Positions 1 to 6,678 of a stretch of 64,000 nt of DNA are shown piece by piece. Within the stretch, counting starts at the first letter, position 1; each line of letters begins with the position of its first letter. The stretch is taken from assembly GCA_019635875.1 (NCBI GenBank), contig JAHBYP010000013.1, forward strand, positions 62,001-126,000, in the 5' to 3' direction. This DNA is from Alphaproteobacteria bacterium. GTDB taxonomy: Bacteria; Pseudomonadota; Alphaproteobacteria; Reyranellales; Reyranellaceae. The translations under genes were made by a program, and so were the position numbers. Below the pieces are notes generated by a model, which was not told the origin of the DNA, ran no database searches, and saw only the letters and a program-made list of their open reading frames with translations.

Positions 1-1059
1 GGCGTGGGCGATGCCGAGATCGGCACGATCTACATGGCGCGCCAGTTCGTCACCGTGGCGGCGACCATCGCCGTCGGCTGGATCGCCCAGCGTCTCGCCG
101 GCACCCGCGGGCTGATGCTGGCGCTGCTGGCCGGCGCGCTCGCCATGGCCGTCGCCTACGAATTTTCCTACGGCTTCTGGCCCAACCTGATCGTCACCAT
201 GATCTGGGGCGCGATGTGGCACCCGCTGCTGTCGCTGGGCGACGGCAACGCCGTGGCCGTGACACGCGAGCGCGGCATCGACTACGCGCGCGTGCGCGTC
301 TGGGGTTCGGTCACCTTCATCGGCGGCGCGCTGGCCGCCGGCATCGCCGTCGATCGCTGGGGCCCGCCCTGGGTGCTCTACCTGCTGGGCATCGGCGTGG
401 TGCTGACGATCCCGGCCGCGCTGTGGCTGCCGATGCCGGCCGCGCGCGGCGCGCCGGCCGATCGCGGCACGGCGCGCGCCGGCGAGCTGCTGCGCAACCC
501 ATCCTTCGTGCTGTTCCTGGTCGCCTGCGGCTTCTGCCAGGCGAGCCATGCCGTGCTCTACAGCTTCGGCACCCTGTCGTGGCGCGGCGCCGGCATCGAC
601 GACGTGGTGATCAGCCTGCTGTGGGGCGAGAGCGTGCTGGTCGAGATCGGCCTGTTCATGATCGGCGGCGCGCTCACGGCGCGCTTCGGGCCGGTGGGCA
701 TGCTGGCGCTGGGCGCCGGCGGCGCATTGATCCGCTGGGCGGCGATGCCCTGGCTCGGCACCGATGTCGCCGCGCTGGTCTTCCTCCAGGCGCTGCACGC
801 GCTCACCTTCGGCGCCACGCATCTGGGCGCCATGGCCTTCCTGCGCCAGGCGATCCCCACGCATGCGATGGCGCTGGCGCAAAGCCTGTACTACGGGCTG
901 GCGAGCGGCCTGGTGATCGCCGTGGTCTTCCAGGTCTCCGGCACGCTCTACGCCCGCTTCGCCGGCAACGCCTTCTTCGCCATGGCGGTGCTGGCGGGCA
1001 TCAGCCTGCTCGCGACGATCGCCCTTTCGCGCCGCTGGAAGGGCGAGTCGTTGCTGTAG
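1..1059 (+). CDS. MFS transporter, 3' part (5' end outside window)
   Basis: The reading frame is open from the first base, so the N-terminus lies upstream; about 350 residues are visible. The protein is a chain of hydrophobic helices typical of the major facilitator superfamily (MFS_1-like / 3-phenylpropionate permease type): two bundles joined by a short polar segment around residues 145-160 (rich in Arg, Ala, Gly), and about ten visible membrane segments. It probably exports or imports a small organic molecule; the substrate cannot be read from sequence. The stop lies inside the 3' end of the converging TetR gene (59-bp overlap), so the two transcripts oppose each other. Confidence 0.85.
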   Translation, partial: GVGDAEIGTIYMARQFVTVAATIAVGWIAQRLAGTRGLMLALLAGALAMAVAYEFSYGFWPNLIVTMIWGAMWHPLLSLGDGNAVAVTRERGIDYARVRVWGSVTFIGGALAAGIAVDRWGPPWVLYLLGIGVVLTIPAALWLPMPAARGAPADRGTARAGELLRNPSFVLFLVACGFCQASHAVLYSFGTLSWRGAGIDDVVISLLWGESVLVEIGLFMIGGALTARFGPVGMLALGAGGALIRWAAMPWLGTDVAALVFLQALHALTFGATHLGAMAFLRQAIPTHAMALAQSLYYGLASGLVIAVVFQVSGTLYARFAGNAFFAMAVLAGISLLATIALSRRWKGESLL

Positions 1060-1648
1060 CCGGCTCCGCGAGCAGCCGGTCGATCAGCCGATGCAGCGAC
1101 AGGCGCGCCGACTGCGCAGCGGTCGAGGGCCTGTCGGCGCGCGCCACGACCAACGCCAGCTCCATCATCGAGGCCAGCAGCACGTGCGACAGCGGCTCGA
1201 CCATCGCGGCGTCGAGGCGGCCGGCCTTGCACAGGTTCTTCAGCCCGGCCTTGATCAGGCCGAAACCGAAACGCGCGTCGATCTCCCGCCATTTCTGCCA
1301 GCCCAGCACCGAAGGCGCGTCGATCAGCACGATCTGCCTTACCGCGGGATCGCGGCTGAGCTTGAGCCAGGCGTCGCCGCCGGCGCGCATGGCCGCGACG
1401 GGATCGCCGATGCCGAGCGACGCCGCGCGCAGCGTGCGGGCGATGTCCGCTTCGATCGCCTCGAGCACCGCCTCGAACAGGGCCGCCTTGTCCGCGAAGT
1501 GGTGATAGAGCGCGCCGCGGCTGATGGCGCTCTTCGCCAGCACGGTCTCGATCGAGGTGGCGTCGTATCCGGCGCCGGCGAACAGGCCGGTGGCGATCTC
1601 GACGATCCGCGCCCGCGTCGCGCGTCCCTTGGCGTACTTGCCGTCCAC
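1001..1648 (-). CDS. TetR/AcrR family transcriptional repressor
   Basis: A 215-residue regulator. Residues about 10-56 form the TetR DNA-binding domain: the stretch ATRARIVEIATGLFAGAGYD is followed by helix-turn-helix residues with the family signature SRGALYHHFADKAALFEAV. The C-terminal two thirds is a helical ligand/dimer domain resembling the TetR_C group that often carries 'DAPSVLGWQKWREID'. It is divergent from the SnoaL-like gene at 1735, and the intervening region holds two near-identical operator copies, so it probably represses itself and that gene. Its last codons overlap the end of the converging MFS gene. The inducer is unknown. Confidence 0.9.
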   Translation of the reverse strand: MDGKYAKGRATRARIVEIATGLFAGAGYDATSIETVLAKSAISRGALYHHFADKAALFEAVLEAIEADIARTLRAASLGIGDPVAAMRAGGDAWLKLSRDPAVRQIVLIDAPSVLGWQKWREIDARFGFGLIKAGLKNLCKAGRLDAAMVEPLSHVLLASMMELALVVARADRPSTAAQSARLSLHRLIDRLLAEPATATTRPSSGAKGRSSRAG

Positions 1649-1670
1649 AGCATCCTTCCATCGGCGCTTG

Positions 1671-1707
1671 ACAGACTGTCAGTCGGTTTTTACAGACTAT
1701 CAGTCTG
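1671..1707. promoter_or_regulatory. Tandem TetR-type operator between divergent genes
   Basis: Two near-identical copies of ACAGACTRTCAGTCKG begin at 1671 and 1692, exactly 21 bp (two helical turns) apart. Each contains the inverted repeat GACT/AGTC. TTGACA at 1668-1673 overlaps the first copy and could be a -35 element toward the plus-strand gene, so binding would block RNA polymerase. The arrangement is seen directly; assignment to the adjacent TetR protein is inference. Confidence 0.7.
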
Positions 1708-1734
1708 TTTTACCGACCCGCAGGGGAGGAGACA

Positions 1735-2094
1735 ATGTCGAAGGCCGACCACGAGGCGCTGGCGGCGCTGAACGACGACTACATCCGCTCGGTGCAGCAT
1801 TGCGACGTGAAGCGCTTCGACGAGATTCTGGCGCAGGATTTCCGCTGCTCGAATCCCGACGGCTCGCTGCTCGACCGCGCCGGCTTCCTCGTCCAGACCG
1901 CCAAGCCGGTGACGATCAGCGGCCTGCGCACCGAGGACGTCGAGATCCGTCTGATGGGCGACTTCGCCATCATCCACGCGCGCACACTCTACACCCTGGC
2001 CGATGGCCGGCCGGGCCGCGGGCGCTACACCGATGTGTGGGCGAAGCAGGGCGGCAGGTGGCTCTGCGTCTCCGCCCACGTCACCCGGAACTAA
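1735..2094 (+). CDS. SnoaL/NTF2-like nuclear transport factor 2 fold protein
   Basis: A 119-residue protein with the cone-shaped NTF2/SnoaL (DUF4440-like) fold: an N-terminal helix pair ending in 'FDEILAQDFRCSNPDGSLLDR', then beta strands closing with 'YTDVWAKQGGRWLCVSAHVTR', the usual last strands of this family. These proteins are small cavity-forming enzymes or ligand carriers; the reaction is not identifiable. A strong ribosome site (GGGGAGGAG) sits just before the ATG. It is divergent from, and probably controlled by, the TetR gene through the tandem operator. Confidence 0.8.
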   Translation: MSKADHEALAALNDDYIRSVQHCDVKRFDEILAQDFRCSNPDGSLLDRAGFLVQTAKPVTISGLRTEDVEIRLMGDFAIIHARTLYTLADGRPGRGRYTDVWAKQGGRWLCVSAHVTRN

Positions 2095-2109
2095 GGGCGA
2101 GGACGCCCT

Positions 2110-2760
2110 TCAGTCCGAGCTCTTTACCGTTCTCTTCTGATCGGCCGCCTCGAAGAATCCGATCTGGTCGGCGCGGGCCTTCCTGAATGCGGGGCGATCG
2201 GTCGCACGGCTTACATAGGCCTCGCTCGCCGGCCGGTGGCCGAAAGCGCGGACCTTCGGAACCCGCAGCACATCCGCCATCAGCAGGTCGGCGACAGTGA
2301 AGCGGTTTGCCACGAGCCACTCTCGCTCGTTCAGGACCTTCTCGAGCTGGTCGAGGCGCTTGCCCATCCATCCGGTGAGTTGATTGTCCTCGTCGCCGGA
2401 GATTGCCAGGAACCACCACGGCACGCTGACCATCTCGATCGAGTTCAGCGCGGCGATCACCCATTGCAGCGTTTGCGCCTGTCCAGCCGGATCCGGCGGC
2501 ATCAGCCTGTCGCTCTTGCGCGCCAGATGCAGCAGCCCGGCGCCGCTTTCGAATATCTCCAGCCCTCCGTCGTCGAGGAACGGAATCTGGCCAAACGGCT
2601 GGCGCGCAAGATGGTTGGTCTCGCGATCGTCGAATGGGATCGTTCGGACGGCGTAGTCAAGACCGGCTTCCTCGCACGCCCATCTCAGCCTCAGGTCACG
2701 CACAAAGCCACGCGGGCCTTTAGGCACCCAGTCGTAGGTCCAGATGGTCAGTTCGCTCAT
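2110..2760 (-). CDS. Glutathione S-transferase family protein
   Basis: A 216-residue cytosolic GST-like protein. The N-terminal thioredoxin-fold domain (about 1-80) begins 'LTIWTYDWVPKGPRGFVRDL' and carries the glutathione-binding turn 'GQIPFLDDGGLEIFESGAGL' (the cis-Pro and the Glu-Ser pair that hold the gamma-glutamyl part). The C-terminal helical domain (about 90-205) includes 'NRFTVADLLMADVL', the N-capping motif of GST helix 6. Likely conjugation or isomerisation of an electrophile. It lies 25 bp downstream of the PLP enzyme gene on the same strand and may share its transcript. Confidence 0.88.
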   Translation of the reverse strand: MSELTIWTYDWVPKGPRGFVRDLRLRWACEEAGLDYAVRTIPFDDRETNHLARQPFGQIPFLDDGGLEIFESGAGLLHLARKSDRLMPPDPAGQAQTLQWVIAALNSIEMVSVPWWFLAISGDEDNQLTGWMGKRLDQLEKVLNEREWLVANRFTVADLLMADVLRVPKVRAFGHRPASEAYVSRATDRPAFRKARADQIGFFEAADQKRTVKSSD

Positions 2761-2785
2761 CGCGGCGAGCCTGTGCTGGTCTGGA

Positions 2786-3937
2786 TCAGCGCGAGCGGCC
2801 GCGGCCGGCGATCGTCCAGATGTCGACCAGCGTCTCGCCTTTGACGATGTGATAGGCGTCGTAGAGGTTCACGGTCGGATCGCAGTGCGGCGGCACCAGC
2901 ACGACGCGCGCGCCCAACGCTGGCGCCTCCTGGCCCTCCGGCGCGATCACGGCGCAATGCTCGTCGCCCATGAAGCGCGTCGTGCTGCCGTCCACCGCAC
3001 CGGACAGGATCTTCGGCGGTCCCGCCTCGGTGGCCATCGACTTCAGGCCCGAATCCATCGTCGCCATGCCCTGGGTGTTGCGGCTGACCACCCGCGCGTC
3101 GATCTGCAGCGACTGCTCGAAGGTCGGCCGGTTCTCGCCGCGCAGGTCGCAGATGTTGTACTGGTGGTCCATGAAGACGTAGCTGCCGACCTGCAGCTCG
3201 GTGAAGACGCCCAGCTCGGCGTCGATCTGGTGCGTGCCGGTGCCCGAGCCGGTGATGATGCCAGGCTTCAGATTGGCCTTGGCCAGCAGGTCGAGGATGC
3301 CCTTGAGATATTCCGTGCGCTCGATGATCTGCTTGCGGCGTTCGGCGTAGTCCTCGATGTGCTGATGCCGGCCGCAATAGAACTGCACGCCGGCGTAGCG
3401 CAGCGAGGGCAGGCCGGCGATCTTCTTCGCCAGAGCCACGACGGCCTCGGGTGAGGCGACGCCGGTGCGGTGGATGCCCGGATCGATGTCGATGATCACC
3501 GTCAGCACCTGCTTCGCCGCCTTGGCCGCGTTGGCCAGCGCGTCGACATTGTCGGGATGATCGACGCAGACCATCAACCCTCTGGCCCGCGCGTTGAGCG
3601 TCACCAGCCGCTCGATCGCCGGCTGGGTGACGACCGGCGACGTGATCAGCAGCCCGTCGATGCCGCCATCGGTCAGCGCCTCGGCCTCGCCCAGCTTGGC
3701 GCAGCAATTGCCCAGCGCGCCGGCTTCGATCTGGCAGCGCGAGATCTCCGGGCATTTGTGCGTCTTGGAGTGCGGGCGCAGCGAGACGTTGTGCGCCTTG
3801 GCGAACGCCGCCATGGAAGCGATGTTGCGCTCCAGCATTTCCAGATCGAGCGACAGCGCCGGCGTGTTGAGCAGGCCGCGCGAGCCCTGCTGGCCGATCA
3901 GGTGGGCGTGCAAGCGGTGCGAATCGGTGGGATGCAT
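2786..3937 (-). CDS. D-threonine aldolase / D-serine dehydratase-like PLP enzyme
   Basis: A 383-residue member of the fold-type III PLP family (alanine racemase N-terminal barrel plus D-serine-dehydratase-like C-terminal domain). The PLP lysine is K58 within RPHSKTHKCPE. The C-terminal motif PPHCDPTVNLYD supplies the divalent metal ligands of the DSD1/D-threonine aldolase group (H351, D353). 'GSGTGTHQID' is the phosphate-binding loop. Members cleave D-threonine or D-3-hydroxyaspartate-type amino acids to glycine and an aldehyde, or dehydrate them; which applies here is not decided by sequence. The upstream flank carries one arm of a 29-bp inverted repeat. Confidence 0.88.
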   Translation of the reverse strand: MHPTDSHRLHAHLIGQQGSRGLLNTPALSLDLEMLERNIASMAAFAKAHNVSLRPHSKTHKCPEISRCQIEAGALGNCCAKLGEAEALTDGGIDGLLITSPVVTQPAIERLVTLNARARGLMVCVDHPDNVDALANAAKAAKQVLTVIIDIDPGIHRTGVASPEAVVALAKKIAGLPSLRYAGVQFYCGRHQHIEDYAERRKQIIERTEYLKGILDLLAKANLKPGIITGSGTGTHQIDAELGVFTELQVGSYVFMDHQYNICDLRGENRPTFEQSLQIDARVVSRNTQGMATMDSGLKSMATEAGPPKILSGAVDGSTTRFMGDEHCAVIAPEGQEAPALGARVVLVPPHCDPTVNLYDAYHIVKGETLVDIWTIAGRGRSR

Positions 3938-4265
3938 TGAACTCTCTTCGGGCCGCGCCGCTCCAGCGGCGCTCTTCAGGTTACCCTAGTACGGAATCAT
4001 AGGTGAGTGACACGCCCCCATTGTCACCCGAGCGTAGCGAGGGATCTTTCCTGCGGCCTCAAGGACCCCTCGCTGCGCTCGGGGTGACAGCCGTGAGTCA
4101 CCCTTCAGCAATAGTCGGTATTAGCATGAGCGCCGCTGGAGCGGCGCGGCCCGAAGATGTCTGCCACGCGAAAGTTGGTGGCCGGTCCCGGTTGCCGGGG
4201 CGGCGCCGGGGTGCCTATCGTGGACGGCAGAACGAGTGTTCGATTGTTCGATTGCGGAGGACGCC
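3938..4265. repeat. Intergenic region with two nested palindromic repeats
   Basis: The 328-bp gap between divergent genes holds a perfect 29-bp inverted repeat: arms at 3945-3973 and 4129-4157, built around GCCGCTCCAGCGGC. Nested between them is a second imperfect hairpin at 4022-4089 (CCCGAGCGTAGCGAGGG paired with CCCCTCGCTGCGCTCGGGG), a member of the same family as 6582-6654 and 61405-61472. The region must also hold promoters for both neighbours; I cannot place them confidently. GGAGGA at 4256 precedes the ATG at 4266. Confidence 0.75.
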
Positions 4266-5369
4266 ATGAAGTTCGGCCTCTTCTATGAAATCTCCATTCC
4301 CCGGCCGTGGACGCCCGAACGCGAGCGCGAGGTCTACAACAACTGCCTGGAGCAGGTGAAGCTGGCCGACCAGCTGGGCTTTTCCAACGTCTGGGCGGTC
4401 GAGCACCACTTCCTCGAGGAGTACTCGCACTGCTCGGCGCCGGAGCTGTTCCTCACCGCCTGCGCCATGGTCACGAAGAACATCCGCGTCGGCCACGGAA
4501 TCGTGGTGTGCGTGCCGGAGTTCAACCACCCGATCAAGATCGCCGAGAAGACGGCGACGCTCGACCTGCTGTCGGGCGGCCGGCTCGAGGTCGGCACCGG
4601 CCGCTCGGCGACGTGGACGGAGCTGGGCGGCTTCCGCGCCAACCCCGACACGACGAAGAAGAGCTGGGACGAGTTCGTGCGCTGCCTGCCGAAGATGTGG
4701 ACGCAGGAGACCTTCGCCTACCAGGGCGAGTTCTGGTCGATGCCTGAGCGCACCATCCTGCCCAAGCCCTACCAGAAGCCGCACCCGCCGATGTGGGTCG
4801 CGGTGACCAGCCCGGGCACCGAGATCGACGCCGCCGATCGCGGCCTGGGCAGTCTCGGCCTCTCCTTCGCCGGCTTCGAGGAGCAGGAGAAGAAGATCAA
4901 GGAGTACCGCCGGCGCATCCAGCTCTGCGAGCCGGTCGGCGCCTTCGTCAACGAGCAGGTGGCGACCACCAACTTCCTGTTCTGCCACGAGGACGAGAAG
5001 ATCGGTGTCGAGACCGGCAAGCGGCTGGGCAACACCTTCAACTATCTCGCCACGCAGCTGATCTCGACGCGCGAGGTGTTCTCCTCGCCGTCCTACCAGT
5101 CGCTCGGCCTGCTGCCGGCGCTGCGCCGCGCCGCCACCGGTCCCGATGCCTCGGAGCAGCAGACCGAGGGCATGGCCTACGGCGATCCCGCGCGCATCAT
5201 CCGTGCGGTCAAGCACTGGGAGTCGCTGGGCGTCGACTGCATCAACTTTATCCTCAACGCCAACGAGACGATCCCGCAGGAGCAGGTGATGGCGAGCCTT
5301 CGCCTGTTCGCCAGGGAAGTCATGCCAGTCTTCGCCCAGAAGCCGGCCAATGTCGCCGCGGCGGAGTAG
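4266..5369 (+). CDS. LLM class flavin-dependent oxidoreductase (luciferase-like)
   Basis: A 367-residue bacterial-luciferase-like TIM-barrel protein that would use reduced flavin (FMNH2 or F420-type) to oxygenate or reduce an organic substrate. Typical signatures are 'MKFGLFYEIS', 'DQLGFSNVWAVEHHFLEEYS' and 'LDLLSGGRLEVGTGRS'. The start at 4266 is chosen because GGAGGACGCC precedes it and because family homology begins at MKFG; an upstream in-frame ATG at 4236 has no ribosome site. It ends 3 bp before the acetoacetate-decarboxylase-fold gene, so the two form an operon and probably act on one substrate. Confidence 0.9.
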   Translation: MKFGLFYEISIPRPWTPEREREVYNNCLEQVKLADQLGFSNVWAVEHHFLEEYSHCSAPELFLTACAMVTKNIRVGHGIVVCVPEFNHPIKIAEKTATLDLLSGGRLEVGTGRSATWTELGGFRANPDTTKKSWDEFVRCLPKMWTQETFAYQGEFWSMPERTILPKPYQKPHPPMWVAVTSPGTEIDAADRGLGSLGLSFAGFEEQEKKIKEYRRRIQLCEPVGAFVNEQVATTNFLFCHEDEKIGVETGKRLGNTFNYLATQLISTREVFSSPSYQSLGLLPALRRAATGPDASEQQTEGMAYGDPARIIRAVKHWESLGVDCINFILNANETIPQEQVMASLRLFAREVMPVFAQKPANVAAAE

Positions 5370-5372
5370 GCC

Positions 5373-6143
5373 ATGCCCCTCTACGGAACGCTCGACATCA
5401 CGCAGGACCCCAGGCGCCTGCCCACGGTCGCCAACCTCGATACCGAGGCGTGGAGCCTGCCCAAGGCCGAGATGATGCAATTGCTGATCGAGGTGCCGCG
5501 CAGCTCGACCGACGGTCTGCTGCCCAAGGCGATGCATCCGGCGCTGCCGTCCTACGTCATCGCCGCCTTCACACGCTATCCCGAGAGCCCGGTCGGCGCC
5601 TTCAACCTCGCGGTACTGCGCCTGGGCAGCCGCGCCGGCGCGCATCCGCGCGGCTTCCTGCTGGGTGCGCTGGCCAGCACTGAGGCGGCGGCGAAGGAGC
5701 TGCGCAGCCGCTGGGGCTTTCCGGGCGAGCACGGCGAGGTGAAGTTCACGCGCCGGCACGATCGCGTCATGGGCACGGCGAAGAAGGACGGCAAGACGGT
5801 GCTCGAGTGCGCGCTGGTCGACCCGCAGCCCGTCGCCGGCTCCGACGTGCAGTACATCAACTGGGTGACCGCGGCCAACGCACCGCTCGACGGCCAGACC
5901 GCGCCGCTGCTGATCCAGGTCGATCCGAAGTACACCTTCTACAAGGCCGAGCGCGGCAAGCCGCAGGTCTCGGCCTTCGACGCCGCGGCGTGGAACGCCG
6001 GCGGTATCACGCTCGCCGATCCGATCGTCGGCACCTGCTGCACCGTCGACACCGACCTGCCGCGCATCCGCTTCGTGATGGATCCGCTCAAGCCGGTGTT
6101 CCAGGGAACCCGGCGCATTCGCGAGTCGCGGGTGGAGGAGTAG
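5373..6143 (+). CDS. Acetoacetate decarboxylase (ADC) fold protein
   Basis: A 256-residue protein resembling the acetoacetate decarboxylase superfamily: 'LLPKAMHPALPSYVIAAFTRYPESPVGAF' near 48-76, then the family barrel strands. In true decarboxylases a Schiff-base lysine follows the Gly-Tyr/Phe-Pro turn; here the corresponding place reads RWGFPGEHGEV, with no lysine. It may therefore be a non-decarboxylating member (hydrolase/aldolase-type or binding protein). It starts 3 bp after the luciferase-like gene and is surely co-transcribed with it. The family assignment is moderate, the exact reaction unknown. Confidence 0.65.
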   Translation: MPLYGTLDITQDPRRLPTVANLDTEAWSLPKAEMMQLLIEVPRSSTDGLLPKAMHPALPSYVIAAFTRYPESPVGAFNLAVLRLGSRAGAHPRGFLLGALASTEAAAKELRSRWGFPGEHGEVKFTRRHDRVMGTAKKDGKTVLECALVDPQPVAGSDVQYINWVTAANAPLDGQTAPLLIQVDPKYTFYKAERGKPQVSAFDAAAWNAGGITLADPIVGTCCTVDTDLPRIRFVMDPLKPVFQGTRRIRESRVEE

Positions 6144-6581
6144 CCGGCAGCCGAGTGACCGGCATCTTCGGGGGGACGTCGTGACGCTGAACAACGCCAA
6201 GGACATTCATCTGGTCCTTCACGCGGTCCACAAGCAGCGGCGCCTGCATGGTGGTGCCGGTGAGTTCCTCTGGTCCACCGAGGCACGCAGCGAGGGCGAG
6301 TTCGCCGCGTGCCGCCTCCCAGGTTTGGGAGACGACGCGCGGCTGCATCCGTCTTAAGAACCTCGATCTGGAACGCCTGGCGAAGGTGCTCGACTACACG
6401 ACGCACATGGGCGGCGCTGCACTGCTTAACCGTGGACTGGACGCTCGGTCCTGGCGCCCAGGCAGTTTGAACCACATCTCCACCCTGCCCTGGGTGACGC
6501 CACGGCAGGTCAACGCCGCGCCTGGAAAGAAGGCGCCGAGCCGCTGATCGACGCCAGAGCAACGAGCGACAAGTCAAACGC
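6144..6581. other. Stretch without a recognisable gene
   Basis: About 440 bp between the ADC-fold gene and a terminator-like hairpin. A plus-strand frame opens at a GTG at 6181, preceded by GGGGGGACGTC, and runs about 57 codons to a TAA at 6355-6357 (begins VTLNNAKDIHLVLHAVHK); another runs 6248-6547. Neither resembles a family I know, and reverse-strand frames are no better. It may be an eroded gene. Base composition is slightly less GC-extreme than the neighbours. Confidence 0.4.
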
Positions 6582-6654
6582 ACCTGTCATCCCGAGCGCA
6601 GCGAGGGATCCAGGGAAGCTGCCTGGATCCCTCGCTGCGCTCGGGATGACAGGT
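6582..6654. terminator. 33-bp-arm perfect hairpin between converging genes
   Basis: Arms 6582-6614 and 6622-6654 are perfectly complementary and built around CATCCCGAGCGCAGCGAGGG. It sits between the converging ADC region and the CoA ligase, where a bidirectional transcription stop would be expected. There is no T-run, so a role as intrinsic terminator is uncertain; related elements lie at 4022-4089 and 61405-61472, with a half copy at 25251-25274. Confidence 0.7.
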
Positions 6655-6678
6655 GACTTCAAGACTGGGCTCGCTGCT

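Noticed and set aside
4215..6206. 663-residue reverse-strand open frame
   Set aside because: Antisense of the luciferase-like and ADC-fold genes, which have clear family motifs in the other strand.
6248..6547. 99-codon plus-strand frame as a gene
   Set aside because: No ribosome site, no family resemblance, composition unlike neighbours; kept only as part of the unexplained region.
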